Shown here: one piece after another, positions 51,901 through 60,497 of the stretch
How positions within the stretch are numbered: position 1 is the stretch's first letter
Layout: every line of letters starts with the position of its first letter
Assembly (NCBI RefSeq): GCF_003148495.1
Contig: NZ_QGGH01000001.1
Span: 1,446,347 to 1,510,346 of the forward strand
DNA length: 64,000 nt
Source: Mesorhizobium loti
GTDB taxonomy: Bacteria > Pseudomonadota > Alphaproteobacteria > Rhizobiales > Rhizobiaceae
Direction: 5' to 3'
Notes under the pieces: generated by a model
Seen by the model: the letters and a program-made list of their open reading frames with translations, nothing else
Told to the model about the DNA's origin: nothing
The model's database searches: none
Position numbers and translations under genes: made by a program

Positions 51901-52533
51901 ATGAAACAGTCAGCAGCCGAAATCCTGCGCGAATACGGACCTTTTGCCGATGTTGAGAGGGTGCATGGGGTGAGCTTTGACGGCAACAACGTCTGGTTTG
52001 CCTCAGGTGAGAAGCTGAACGCCTTCAATCCGGAAAACGGGCAGGCGCTGTGCTCGATCGATGTCGCGGCACATGCCGGCACCGCCTGGGACGGCCAGCA
52101 TTTCTTCCAGCTTGCCAACGACCTGATACAGAAGATCGACCCTGATACCGGCCAGGTGCTGGCGACCATTCCGGCGCCCGGTGGTGGCGGTGATTCCGGG
52201 CTGACCTGGGCCGAAGGGACGCTCTGGGTCGGGCAATACCGCGAGCGCAAGATCCACCAGATCGACCCGGAGACCGGGGCGATCCTGCGCACCATCGAAT
52301 CCAACCGCTTCGTCACCGGCGTGACATGGGTCGATGGCGAGCTGTGGCACGCCACCTGGGAAGGCGACCAGAGCGATTTGCGCCGCGTCGACCCGCAATC
52401 GGGCAAGGTTCTGGAGAAGCTCGACATGCCGGCCGGCATGGGCGTGTCGGGGCTTGAATCCGATGGCGGCGACCGCCTCTATTGCGGCAGCACATCCGCC
52501 GGGGTGGTGCGGGCGGTGCGCCGGCCGCGGTGA
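51901..52533 (+). CDS. Beta-propeller protein, glutamine-cyclotransferase-like
   Basis: Predicted 210-residue protein with repeated blades: FDGNNVWFASGEKLNAFNPENGQ, WDGQHFFQLANDLIQKIDPDTGQ, WAEGTLWVGQYRERKIHQIDPETG and VDGELWHATWEGDQSDLRRVDPQSGK. Each has the pattern W-x-G-LW...IDPxTGx. This resembles YncE/NHL or glutaminyl-peptide cyclotransferase propellers; five blades would be small for the latter. No signal peptide is present, so it is probably cytoplasmic. It is the next gene after the dual-winged-helix regulator and probably in one operon. Confidence 0.8.
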   Translation: MKQSAAEILREYGPFADVERVHGVSFDGNNVWFASGEKLNAFNPENGQALCSIDVAAHAGTAWDGQHFFQLANDLIQKIDPDTGQVLATIPAPGGGGDSGLTWAEGTLWVGQYRERKIHQIDPETGAILRTIESNRFVTGVTWVDGELWHATWEGDQSDLRRVDPQSGKVLEKLDMPAGMGVSGLESDGGDRLYCGSTSAGVVRAVRRPR

Positions 52534-52671
52534 GGCTTCGGCTGACGCCGAGGTCACTTGCAGGCGCATTTCGGCAATTTGTCGCTGCCGGCTGGCCGTC
52601 GCCTGCTGTCGAACCTAGATAGGCTGTGCACCGGGCGGACCGCCTGGACCCACCTTGTAAAGGACCCCGAC

Positions 52672-53520
52672 ATGCCTGCACAGCCCACCACGCCTGCACA
52701 GATTGCGTTGAACGACGGCTCCGCCATTCCCCAGCTCGGGCTTGGCGTGTGGCAGGTCGACCAGGACATCACCGCCGAGGTGGTGGGTTGGGGCATCGAG
52801 GCCGGCTATCGCCTGATCGACACCGCCGAAGGCTACCAGAACGAGGAGGGGGTAGGAGAGGCGATCCGTAGCGCAGGCGTGCCGCGCGGCGAGCTGTTCA
52901 TCACCTCGAAACTGCGCAACGCCGCGCACCAGCGCGATGCGGCTTTGCGCGCTTTCGACGAGACGATGGCCAAGCTCGGCATCGAGCAGATCGACCTGTT
53001 CCTGATCCACTGGCCGGTGCCCAGCCAGGACAGATATGTCGAGGCCTGGAAGACGCTGGTCGAGCTCAGGCAGGCCGGCCGCATCAAGTCGATCGGCGTT
53101 TCAAATTTCAACCAGGACCATCTGGAGCGGATCATCGCAGAGACCGGCGTGACGCCCGTCGTCAACCAGATCGAGCTGCATCCTCGTTTCCAGCAGCGCG
53201 ACCTCAGGGAGTTTCACGCCAAGCACGACATACGTATCGAAAGCTGGAGCCCGCTGGGCAGCGGCCGGCTGCTGAACGATCCGATCTTGGCAAGCATTGC
53301 CAAAAAGCATGGCAAGTCTGTCGCCCAGGTGATCATCCGCTGGCATCTCCAGGAAGGGCTGATCGTCATTCCAAAATCGATCCGCCAGGACCGCATCGCC
53401 GCTAATTTCGATGTCTTCGATTTCGAGCTCGATGCCCAGGACCTGCAGACGATCCGCGGCATAGATTCGCCCGACGGTCGCACCGGGCCGAACCCCGCTA
53501 CTGCGACGTTTCTGTTCTGA
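52672..53520 (+). CDS. Aldo/keto reductase
   Basis: NADPH-dependent reductase of 282 residues with a TIM barrel. The catalytic tetrad is visible: Asp in RLIDTAEGYQNEEGVG with Tyr in the same segment, Lys in LFITSKLRN, and His in LFLIHWPVPSQ. Further family motifs are IKSIGVSNFNQDHL and the cofactor-binding VIPKSIRQDRIAANFDVFDF. The start at ATG 52672 gives the normal N-terminus (IALNDGSAIPQLGLGVWQV). It is the 2,5-diketo-gluconate-reductase type; the real substrate is unknown. Confidence 0.94.
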   Translation: MPAQPTTPAQIALNDGSAIPQLGLGVWQVDQDITAEVVGWGIEAGYRLIDTAEGYQNEEGVGEAIRSAGVPRGELFITSKLRNAAHQRDAALRAFDETMAKLGIEQIDLFLIHWPVPSQDRYVEAWKTLVELRQAGRIKSIGVSNFNQDHLERIIAETGVTPVVNQIELHPRFQQRDLREFHAKHDIRIESWSPLGSGRLLNDPILASIAKKHGKSVAQVIIRWHLQEGLIVIPKSIRQDRIAANFDVFDFELDAQDLQTIRGIDSPDGRTGPNPATATFLF

Positions 53521-53540
53521 AGAGAACCGAGCCTAAAGCT

Positions 53541-53570
53541 GCCAATCTCCGCCTCGTGGGGGAGATTGGC
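53541..53570. terminator. Bidirectional terminator-like hairpin
   Basis: GCCAATCTCC (53541-53550) and GGAGATTGGC (53561-53570) form a perfect 10-bp stem with a 10-nt loop. It lies between the convergent aldo/keto reductase (stop 53520) and the small minus-strand gene (stop at 53590). Confidence 0.7.
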
Positions 53571-53589
53571 TATCTTCGGCCGTCTCCGC

Positions 53590-53895
53590 TCAAATCCCCG
53601 AGCCGTCCAGCTGTTGGGCGTCTTCGCCTTCCCAAGGCGCCGGCATGGACGCGCGGCTGAGGTTGGCCGTCGGCAGCGGCATCCAGCACTTCAGTTCCGG
53701 CTCGGCATATTCGATGACGCGCCCAGGCGAGGAGTCCGACGCGCGCCAGCCTTCCGAGGCGAACTGGTCGGCGCGCGACCAATAGGCGAGGTCGACTTCC
53801 GCCGGCCCCTGTTCGGACGGGCGCACCGTGACCAGGATGCGGCTGCCATCCCTCGGCGCCGTCGACATATGGCGCCACCGTTCGGGCTCGTCCAT
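53590..53895 (-). CDS. Small protein of unknown function
   Basis: Predicted 101-residue cytoplasmic protein. ATG 53895 is preceded by GAGGAGG on the minus strand, an excellent ribosome binding site. The sequence has a MSTAPRDGSRILVTVRPSEQ segment followed by VDLAYWSRADQF and WRASDSS, a pattern known from short conserved proteins of Rhizobiales and of phages. No function is recognised. It is convergent with the aldo/keto reductase gene. Confidence 0.75.
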   Translation of the reverse strand: MDEPERWRHMSTAPRDGSRILVTVRPSEQGPAEVDLAYWSRADQFASEGWRASDSSPGRVIEYAEPELKCWMPLPTANLSRASMPAPWEGEDAQQLDGSGI

Positions 53896-54311
53896 CGCAA
53901 TTCCTCCTCGCACCTGTTCGTCGGGTGGAGTGTCGCCTTGCGGTCCGAAGGGGTCAACCCAAAGTTTGCGCCGGTGAGCGGCTCTGTACGATGTCAGAAC
54001 TTGGCGGGATCAGGCGAAGTTGGCGACCGACGTATACTTTGGGGAGTTGGGGTACTTGAAGACGTCGGCCGCCAGGGTGGGGTTGGGACGCACCACGTTG
54101 GGGACGCGATGCAAGGTCAGGCTAGGCGCTTGCCTGACATCTGCAATCGGAACGCCGGCCCATGGTGAACGACTGGTTACTATCCACAGGGGTTTACCCG
54201 ACAGGCCAGTGTCAGGACAGCTGTGCGCAACGCGGAACTGCCGGCCATGCGCGCTCGACGGGCTGTGACCCAGTTGATAAGCCCGTCTGCGAAAGGAGCG
54301 CCTGAGTCGAG
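53896..54311. other. Non-coding stretch upstream of the HerA-like gene
   Basis: About 415 bp without a supported gene. An 82-codon frame at 54020 has no ribosome binding site and no family similarity. The last part (54284-54311) contains GAAAGGAG, the ribosome binding site of the next gene. The stretch presumably holds the divergent promoters. I see no repeat or strong promoter consensus in it. Confidence 0.5.
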
Positions 54312-55814
54312 ATGACCGTTGCGATCGAGATGGGACACACGACCGCAGGCGCCCCGGCGAAGCTGGATCTCGAGGAATTGCTGGCGACCCGGCTTTTGGT
54401 GCAGGGCAATTCGGGCTCCGGCAAGTCGCATCTGCTGCGGCGCCTGCTGGAGCAGAGCGCGCCCTGGGTGCAGCAGACCATCATCGACCCCGAAGGCGAC
54501 TTCGTGTCGCTTGGCGATCGTTACGGCCATCTGGTGATCGATGCCGAGCAACATACCGAGCGCGGCCTGCAGGCGGCCGGCGAGCGGGCGCGCATCCATC
54601 GCGTCTCCACGGTGCTCAATCTCGAAGGGCTCGATGCCGAGAACCAGATGCGGCGCGCTGCTGCCTTCCTCGGCGGGCTGTTCGAGGTCGCCCGCGACCA
54701 CTGGTACCCGATGCTGGTGGTGGTGGACGAGGCGCAGCTGTTCGCGCCGGCGGTGGCGGGCGAGGTTTCCGACGAAGCGCGCAAACTTTCGCTCGGCGCC
54801 ATGACCAATTTGATGTGCCGTGGCCGCAAACGCGGGCTGGCCGGCATCATCGCCACCCAGCGGCTGGCCAAGCTCGCCAAGAACGTCGCCGCCGAGGCGT
54901 CCAATTTCCTCATGGGCCGCACCTTCCTCGATATCGACATGGCGCGCGCCGCCGACCTTCTGGGCATGGAGCGGCGCCAGGCGGAAGCCTTTCGCGATCT
55001 GGAGCGCGGGCAGTTCATGGCGCTCGGCCCGGCGCTGTCGCGCCGTCCGCTGGGCCTGCGCATCGGCCCGACCGACACAAGCCCGCGCAACGGAACGCCG
55101 CGGCTGATGGCGATGCCGGAATCAGCACTCGAGGATGCACGCGCCATCATCCTGGCGGCGCCGCCACCCGAGACCGTGCGCGCGCCGCGCCGCACGACGT
55201 CACCGGACCTGCTCGACCAGCTGATGGCGGCCAAGTCTGCGGCGCTGGAAATCCGCCCCGAACCGGTGGAACCGCAAGTCAGCGCCGAGGACCTAGCGGA
55301 GCGTCACGAGCGTGTCGACCGTGTGCTGCGCGCCATCCTGGCGCAACCCGACGCGGGTTTTCGCGTGATCGGCGTGCTCTATCAGGAATTCGTGGTCCGT
55401 TGCCGCATAGAAGGCCTCGCCTCGGTCGTGCCCGACCTGCCGGAGTTCCGCCGCATGCTGACGCGCGCCCGCGCCGGCCTCGGCTCCGAGACGACGCAGG
55501 ATGACGCGTGGCGGGACGTTTCCGTCCGCGCGTCGCTGCTGCCCGACGACATGCAGGGCGTGTTCATGATGATCGCCCGTGCCGCGAAGGAGGGCTGGCC
55601 GTGCCCGAGCGATGCCGCGATCGCGCGTGCCTACGGCTCGCACTCGCTGCGCCGCGCCCGGCGCCTCTTGACCTATATCGAGGAGCAAGGCCTCATCGTC
55701 TGCCAGTTCGACGGAACAGGCCGGCGTACCGTGACGCTGGTCGAACTGGCCTGGGCAACGGCACCGGGCGATCCAAATGCCGCGGAGGTGGAGCAGGGGA
55801 GCTTGGCGCTGTGA
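54312..55814 (+). CDS. HerA-like P-loop ATPase
   Basis: Predicted 500-residue ATPase of the HerA/FtsK superfamily. Walker A GNSGSGKSH is at residues 32-40 and Walker B MLVVVDEAQLFAP at about 135. Further signatures are MCRGRKRGLAGIIATQRLAKL (sensor/arginine region) and FLMGRTFLDIDMARA. The C-terminal third (about 320-490) is a helical extension with a possible winged-helix repeat (DAAIARAYGSHSLRRARRLLTYIEEQGLI). No nurA-like nuclease gene lies beside it, so it is probably not an archaeal-type resection pair. A DNA-handling or motor role is inferred. GAAAGGAG precedes the start. Confidence 0.85.
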   Translation: MTVAIEMGHTTAGAPAKLDLEELLATRLLVQGNSGSGKSHLLRRLLEQSAPWVQQTIIDPEGDFVSLGDRYGHLVIDAEQHTERGLQAAGERARIHRVSTVLNLEGLDAENQMRRAAAFLGGLFEVARDHWYPMLVVVDEAQLFAPAVAGEVSDEARKLSLGAMTNLMCRGRKRGLAGIIATQRLAKLAKNVAAEASNFLMGRTFLDIDMARAADLLGMERRQAEAFRDLERGQFMALGPALSRRPLGLRIGPTDTSPRNGTPRLMAMPESALEDARAIILAAPPPETVRAPRRTTSPDLLDQLMAAKSAALEIRPEPVEPQVSAEDLAERHERVDRVLRAILAQPDAGFRVIGVLYQEFVVRCRIEGLASVVPDLPEFRRMLTRARAGLGSETTQDDAWRDVSVRASLLPDDMQGVFMMIARAAKEGWPCPSDAAIARAYGSHSLRRARRLLTYIEEQGLIVCQFDGTGRRTVTLVELAWATAPGDPNAAEVEQGSLAL

Positions 55815-55821
55815 GGCTGAT

Positions 55822-56634
55822 ATGAGGATTTCAGCACAGAGCGGACCGCAGCCTGGCGGCAATGGTGTCCGGATTCGTGTCATGGGGACGCCGAGATCTG
55901 GAACAAATCTCGCAAAGGATCTTATCCAACGCTATCTCGGAATACCGGTCGTCTTCGATCAAGGCTTTTGGAAACATGGGATCTTCCCCGCCCTGATGGA
56001 CGGGCGTGAGCTGCAATATGGAAACTTGCCCATAGTTGTAATGAGCAAGGATCCCGTTACCCAGCTTCTGTCATGGTTCCGCTTCTCCCGGACCGACAGC
56101 ATTTTCAGGCCGGAGAAAAATCTCGGTTCGTTCCTGAAGAAGCCGTTCGAAGTCAGGCAGGATTTTACCCAGCCAGGGCAGATGGCGTACAGGTTCCGCA
56201 CACCTGCCGATTACTGGAACCAGTTCTACTTTGCCATGGAAGCGCTTCGCCGCACCGGCGCGCCGGTGCATTTCGTCTGCTATGAGCATCTCGTTGCAAC
56301 GCCGGCCCTTTGCCTGAATGCGATGTCCCGCTTTCTTGATCTTCCCCGGCCTTTCGACCCCGGCACCGCCGTGGCAATGCCGCAGCACGCGATTGGCGCC
56401 AGCAACGACATCGACCCGCCTGCGGACCCCACTGCCAATCAGGGCCCGTTCGATCCCGCCCGTGCGGATCTGGCATCCGCCCTTGCCAGGATGGGGTGGC
56501 GCAATGCGAGCACTATCCTGCGGGCCATCGACGACGATGTGCTTGATGCAACGGGGCGACCTGAGTTTCGCAAAACCTGCAGGCAGGCGGCGGGCGCCAA
56601 GGCGATGCTGAGGTCGCTGGTTGGGTTTTGGTGA
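55822..56634 (+). CDS. Sulfotransferase-like protein
   Basis: Predicted 270-residue protein. The 5'-phosphosulfate-binding loop is VMGTPRSGTNLAKDLI (residues 20-35). The 3'-phosphate region is around PIVVMSKDPVTQLLSWFRFSR. The C-terminus reads AIDDDVLDATGRPEFRKT...MLRSLVGFW. Such enzymes move sulfate from PAPS to a sugar, lipid or other acceptor. It begins 7 bp after the HerA-like stop, but its codon usage and AT content (55900-56100) differ from that gene. A remnant of a paralogue of its last 36 codons is found at 63006. Confidence 0.82.
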   Translation: MRISAQSGPQPGGNGVRIRVMGTPRSGTNLAKDLIQRYLGIPVVFDQGFWKHGIFPALMDGRELQYGNLPIVVMSKDPVTQLLSWFRFSRTDSIFRPEKNLGSFLKKPFEVRQDFTQPGQMAYRFRTPADYWNQFYFAMEALRRTGAPVHFVCYEHLVATPALCLNAMSRFLDLPRPFDPGTAVAMPQHAIGASNDIDPPADPTANQGPFDPARADLASALARMGWRNASTILRAIDDDVLDATGRPEFRKTCRQAAGAKAMLRSLVGFW

Positions 56635-56704
56635 GGGGCGGTCCGGCGGCCGGAGGGCCGCACCGGGAGATTTCATGCCGAGGTGACGGGCGCCGCGAGG
56701 GGAC

Positions 56705-57601
56705 TCAGCCGGTGAACGCTTCGAATGTATCCTTGGAGGTCAGCATCGCCTGGCCGTTGAACGAGATCGAGAAATCACCAAGCTGGTACTGGCCTTGGTC
56801 ATTCTTGACCAGAAGGTCGCCATCAACCTTGTTGAAGCCACTCTCGATGCCTTTGACGATCCTGTCGACGTAGCGCAGGTTGCTCTTGACGGAGAGAATA
56901 TCGTTCTTGGCCAGCTGCTGCGCGAGACGTTGGAGCTTCGGGTTGTCGCCGATACTTTGCCGCCGCGCTTCAATGGCATCGGGGCTGGTGCGCGCCAACG
57001 CCGCGTTCAGAACCGGCAATGCCTTCTGCAAGCTGAACAATGCATCGGAAGTCATCTTGCTTGCGTCGGCGTAGCTCAGGCTTTGGTTGCTGATCGCCTT
57101 GTTGGCCTGCGCTTGCGGGATGCGGTCGGCGGCAGCCTCCATCTCGTCCTGGACGGCCCACATATAGTCATGCTCTTCCATTGCCATCACCGTTTCCCGC
57201 GTCTCGCCGGCAGGAATGAAATAGCGCGCAACAGTGGAGTCCTTGTGCTGGCGATCCGCCTCGACCATCGAGCTGATGAAGCGTGTATACTCGGCATAGA
57301 GTTCGCCATAATTGGCTTGGCCGGCGCGCATATAGGGGTCGTCCGCCGTCGTGGTGGAGGCTTGTGCCGCACTGGCGGATGAAGCCGCTGGTGCGTCCGC
57401 CTTGGCGTCCTGGCCAAAGCTACCGAACAGGTCATACTCTGTGTTGTCCTCATTGCTGGCGGCGCCCGGTCGGATGACCGGAGCCTCGGCCCGCAGCGCT
57501 GTACCTGCTTTGAGGAACGTCGACTGGCTTGTTGCAGCAAAGCCGCTCCTGGCGGACATCAGCTTCTGTATTGTAACAGTGAGGTGCGAGATAATCTGCA
57601 T
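56705..57601 (-). CDS. Unrecognised protein, possibly secreted or acquired
   Basis: Predicted 298-residue protein from ATG 57601, preceded by AAGGA at 8 bp. The longer frame to 57739 starts only at TTG and has no support. The N-terminal 80 residues are Ser/Thr/Ala-rich (MQIISHLTVTIQKLMSARSG) and low in complexity. The rest is helical (about 100-250), ending in a compact tail GDFSISFNGQAMLTSKDTFEAFTG. No membrane helix or cysteine pattern is seen. The composition of the gene and its upstream region (57600-57760) is AT-richer than neighbours. I cannot name a family. A secreted or structural protein is possible. Confidence 0.65.
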   Translation of the reverse strand: MQIISHLTVTIQKLMSARSGFAATSQSTFLKAGTALRAEAPVIRPGAASNEDNTEYDLFGSFGQDAKADAPAASSASAAQASTTTADDPYMRAGQANYGELYAEYTRFISSMVEADRQHKDSTVARYFIPAGETRETVMAMEEHDYMWAVQDEMEAAADRIPQAQANKAISNQSLSYADASKMTSDALFSLQKALPVLNAALARTSPDAIEARRQSIGDNPKLQRLAQQLAKNDILSVKSNLRYVDRIVKGIESGFNKVDGDLLVKNDQGQYQLGDFSISFNGQAMLTSKDTFEAFTG

Positions 57602-57739
57602 TGAGTAATCCTTGAATTTCCCATGCCTTGCATGCGATTCGCAGAATGAAGCACAGCAGTTAATCAACGGTTCAAGGTGAGCATTGGACAAAATAGTTAG
57701 TCTGGTGCCAACGGCGTCTCCAATATAATTCAACAACAA

Positions 57740-58099
57740 CTAATATAGTTGGCAAAGCCGCGAAAGCGACGAGCTTTCGAAACCCCGATTCATTCCGATG
57801 TCCAGCATGAGGAATGCGCCGCAGTGATCGCGGATCCTTCGCGCCACCAGCCGCGCAACGTGGCCGGCGAGGTCGATGTCGGCCGCGATGAGATAGGACG
57901 CGTTGGCGGAGACGGCATGGAATGCCGCATCCCGATGCGACCCGACATGGACACACAGAAAGGGCAGGGGGGGATCCATGTGCAAACGGTTGCCGTTGCC
58001 GAATTCGCGACGGATCGGCTTGCCGTCCCGGGAAAGCGCGTCCAGATCCGCTTCGATCAGCGCCAATGGAGACGCGGACTCGACGAGCTTCAGCTTCAT
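57740..58099 (-). pseudogene. Truncated QEGLA-motif (DUF1704-type) protein, N-terminal fragment
   Basis: The 119-codon frame begins MKLKLVESASPLALIEADLD and contains NGNRLHMDPPLPFLCVHVG and NASYLIAADIDLAGHVARLV. These match, from memory, the N-terminal region of the flavohemoglobin-expression-modulating QEGLA-motif family, whose members are several times longer. It ends in unrelated residues (SSLSRLCQLY) and AT-rich DNA. Its start overlaps the stop of the N-formylglutamate amidohydrolase gene by four bases, the usual neighbour of that family. It is therefore probably a remnant cut by a deletion or insertion. Confidence 0.6.
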
Positions 58100-58965
58100 C
58101 GCATGGCCCGCAGCGCCTCAGCCAGGACGGGCACGGTCGATGCCAGCATGGCGCGCAGCCGCTCGATTGCGCTCCAGTCGGGGTCGCCGCTCCATTCGTC
58201 CATGAAGATCTTCTTGAACTCGACCGCGATGGCGCACCCGGTTTGTGGAAAATTGGCATGGACGAAGCGGGTCTGTTCGCCCTCGCCCTGGAAGGATACG
58301 TTCTCGCGCACGTCGATCGGCTCGCCGTCGAGACGCTGGCCGCGAAGCGCCTCGATGAAAGCGTCGACGACCGGCGCCCAGCGCTCGCGGTCCATCGAGA
58401 ATGTGCCGATATTGATATCGGGCGCGCCATCTTGTGACGCGGGCGCTCCTTGCGGCCCTTCGCGCCGGTGGTTGTAGCTGTGGACGTCGACAAGGACGAA
58501 CCTGCCGTAGCGTTTTTCGACATCGACGAGGACACGCTTGAGCTCGGCATAGAACGCGTCGTGAAACGCGAGGGACTCGTTCACGATCTTCTCGGCCGGT
58601 GGCTCTCGCCACACATTCAAGCCCCAGGACTGGTCCGGCGACAGATAGATCGCAGCCTCGCGTGCCCGGTTCAGATCGACCTGAAAGCGCGATCGATGAA
58701 CGATAAGCTGGGTCGGGAAATCGGCGATAAACTGTTCGGTGAAGGGATCCTCCTCCCGCAGCCGGTCGGCGTTGGAGATGGACAGCAGCGATTGGCAAAC
58801 GGGCCCGACATCGCAGCCGCTGTGGATCGCCGTGCCAATGACGGGCGATGCACCGAGCTTGATTGTCCAGCCTGCCGATGATCCGTTGGAAGTGTTGTTG
58901 AAAATGGGCTTGTTCGCGATCCACTGAAATGCGCGGAGAGGGCGGACGGGTCCGGTTCGCCACAC
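58096..58965 (-). CDS. N-formylglutamate amidohydrolase family protein
   Basis: Predicted 289-residue metallohydrolase of the FGase family, zinc-dependent with a peptidase-like fold. Recognisable parts are ATAIHSGCDV-like sequence near residue 45 (GTAIHSGCDVGPV), LIVHRSRFQVDLNRARE, VLVDVHSYNHRREG and INIGTFSMDRERW. Start is GTG 58965; no ATG is available early in the frame, and no strong ribosome binding site is seen. It is cotranscribed with the truncated QEGLA-type gene. Members hydrolyse N-formylglutamate or related amides in histidine degradation, but no hut gene lies here. Confidence 0.85.
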   Translation of the reverse strand: MWRTGPVRPLRAFQWIANKPIFNNTSNGSSAGWTIKLGASPVIGTAIHSGCDVGPVCQSLLSISNADRLREEDPFTEQFIADFPTQLIVHRSRFQVDLNRAREAAIYLSPDQSWGLNVWREPPAEKIVNESLAFHDAFYAELKRVLVDVEKRYGRFVLVDVHSYNHRREGPQGAPASQDGAPDINIGTFSMDRERWAPVVDAFIEALRGQRLDGEPIDVRENVSFQGEGEQTRFVHANFPQTGCAIAVEFKKIFMDEWSGDPDWSAIERLRAMLASTVPVLAEALRAMR

Positions 58966-59159
58966 AAGCCTAACGTTTTATACCCTTGAGGAAACCAGGA
59001 ATTTGCTCCAAGCTGGGCTTTCTCAATGATTTCCGGTTCGCACGGCGTACGCCAATTCAGGTTGGGCGCCTGGCTCAATGCCGCGATGCGGAACCGGATG
59101 GTCATTGTGAGGAGACTGTTTATAACGGTCGCTGAAATCGCGAAGATCAAGGGGAGACG

Positions 59160-60020
59160 ATGCGCTACATACGTCCGCTTTCAATGGAAGATGCCGTTGG
59201 CCAGTTGGCCGGCTCGTCCGGTACATCAGCAATTCTCGCGGGGGGCAGCGACCTCCTGGTGAGGATGAAAGGCGGCTTCATCGAACCCGACCTGATCGTC
59301 GACATCAAGGCGATCGACGGCTTGAGCGAGATCAGGGAAACGCCTGAAGGCTTCAGCATCGGCGCCGCGGTCCCCTGCGCCGTGTTGGGAGAGAGTGCCG
59401 CCCTGAAGAAGGCATGGCCTGGTGTCGTCGAGGCGGCCAAGCTGATCGGTTCGAAGCAGGTGCAGGGACGCTGCACCATAACCGGCAATCTCTGCAACGC
59501 TTCGCCGGCCGCCGACAGCGTGCCGGCGCTGGTTGCCGCCGGCGCCAGGGCAGTGGTCGTCGGACCGGCGGGCAGGCGCACGATTCCCGTGCAGAGCGTG
59601 CCGACCGGACCGGGCAAGACGTCGCTGGCCAAAGGCGAGATCATCGAGGCGATCCTGCTCGACAAGCGCGCGCCGCGGTCGGGCGATGCCTATCTGCGTT
59701 TCATTCCGCGCACCGAGATGGACATCGCGGTGGTCAGCGCCGGCGTGAACCTGACGCTGGATGAGCACGGTGTCGTCAAATCGGCCCGCGTGGCGCTGGG
59801 CGCCGTGGCGGCGACGGTGCTTCTGGTCGAAGAGGCCGCGCAGGTGCTCATCGGCTCCAAGCTGGACGAAGCGACGCTGGAGCGGCTCGCCAAGGTCTGC
59901 GCGGGGGCTTGCCGTCCCATCGACGACAAGCGCGGCACCATCGAGTTCAGAAGGAAAGTTGCGGGCGTGCTGGCCAAGCGGGTCGCCACGACCGCCTATG
60001 CACGTGCAGGAGGCAAATGA
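59160..60020 (+). CDS. FAD-binding subunit of a molybdenum hydroxylase (CoxM-like)
   Basis: Medium subunit of 286 residues. It starts MRYIRPLSMEDAVGQLAGSS with GGGGAGA upstream. FAD motifs are AILAGGSDLLVRMKGGF and the second loop TITGNLCNASPAADSVP. It lacks the Cys-rich [4Fe-4S] insert found in the two PaoB-like proteins of this window, so it belongs to the CoxM group. The next gene starts at the end of this stop codon (TGATG). It opens a four-gene operon. Confidence 0.93.
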   Translation: MRYIRPLSMEDAVGQLAGSSGTSAILAGGSDLLVRMKGGFIEPDLIVDIKAIDGLSEIRETPEGFSIGAAVPCAVLGESAALKKAWPGVVEAAKLIGSKQVQGRCTITGNLCNASPAADSVPALVAAGARAVVVGPAGRRTIPVQSVPTGPGKTSLAKGEIIEAILLDKRAPRSGDAYLRFIPRTEMDIAVVSAGVNLTLDEHGVVKSARVALGAVAATVLLVEEAAQVLIGSKLDEATLERLAKVCAGACRPIDDKRGTIEFRRKVAGVLAKRVATTAYARAGGK

Positions 60021-60496
60021 TGGCTGGTGTAGCAGTTTCAACCACAATCAACGGCGACACTGTCGAGTTCCTGTGCCAGCCGGACGAGACGCTGCTCGAT
60101 GTCCTGCGCGATCGGCTGGGACTGACGGGCGCCAAGGAAGGCTGCGGCACCGGCGACTGCGGCGCCTGCAGCGTCATCCTCGACGACCGGCTGGTGTGCT
60201 CGTGCCTTGTGCTCGGCGCGGAGACCGAGGGGCGGCGCGTCGAGACCATCGAGGGCATGGCGCATGGCGACAAGCTGCATCCGCTGCAGCAGAAGTTCCT
60301 CGAGCATGCAGCGCTGCAATGCGGCATCTGCACGCCGGGCTTCCTGATCGCAGCCAAGGACCTTTTGGCCAAGAACCCCGACCCGACCGAGGAGGAAATC
60401 CGCTTCGGCCTTGCCGGGAACCTCTGCCGATGCACCGGCTACGACAAGATCGTGCGCGCCGTCCAGGACGCGGCCATCGTGATGAAGGGAGCCTGA
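60020..60496 (+). CDS. 2Fe-2S subunit of a molybdenum hydroxylase (CoxS-like)
   Basis: Small subunit of 158 residues. ATG 60020 was preferred over 60017 because AGGAGG (60008-60013) then has 6-bp spacing. Clusters are bound by CGTGDCGACSVILDDRLVCSC and by CGICTPGFLIA with GNLCRCTGYDKIV. It shuttles electrons from the molybdenum centre to FAD. Gene order FAD, 2Fe-2S, Mo is that of the coxMSL type. Confidence 0.94.
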   Translation: MAGVAVSTTINGDTVEFLCQPDETLLDVLRDRLGLTGAKEGCGTGDCGACSVILDDRLVCSCLVLGAETEGRRVETIEGMAHGDKLHPLQQKFLEHAALQCGICTPGFLIAAKDLLAKNPDPTEEEIRFGLAGNLCRCTGYDKIVRAVQDAAIVMKGA

Positions 60497-60497
60497 G

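Noticed and set aside
54020..54268. An 82-codon frame upstream of the HerA-like gene
   Set aside because: No ribosome binding site, no family similarity, and composition like non-coding DNA.
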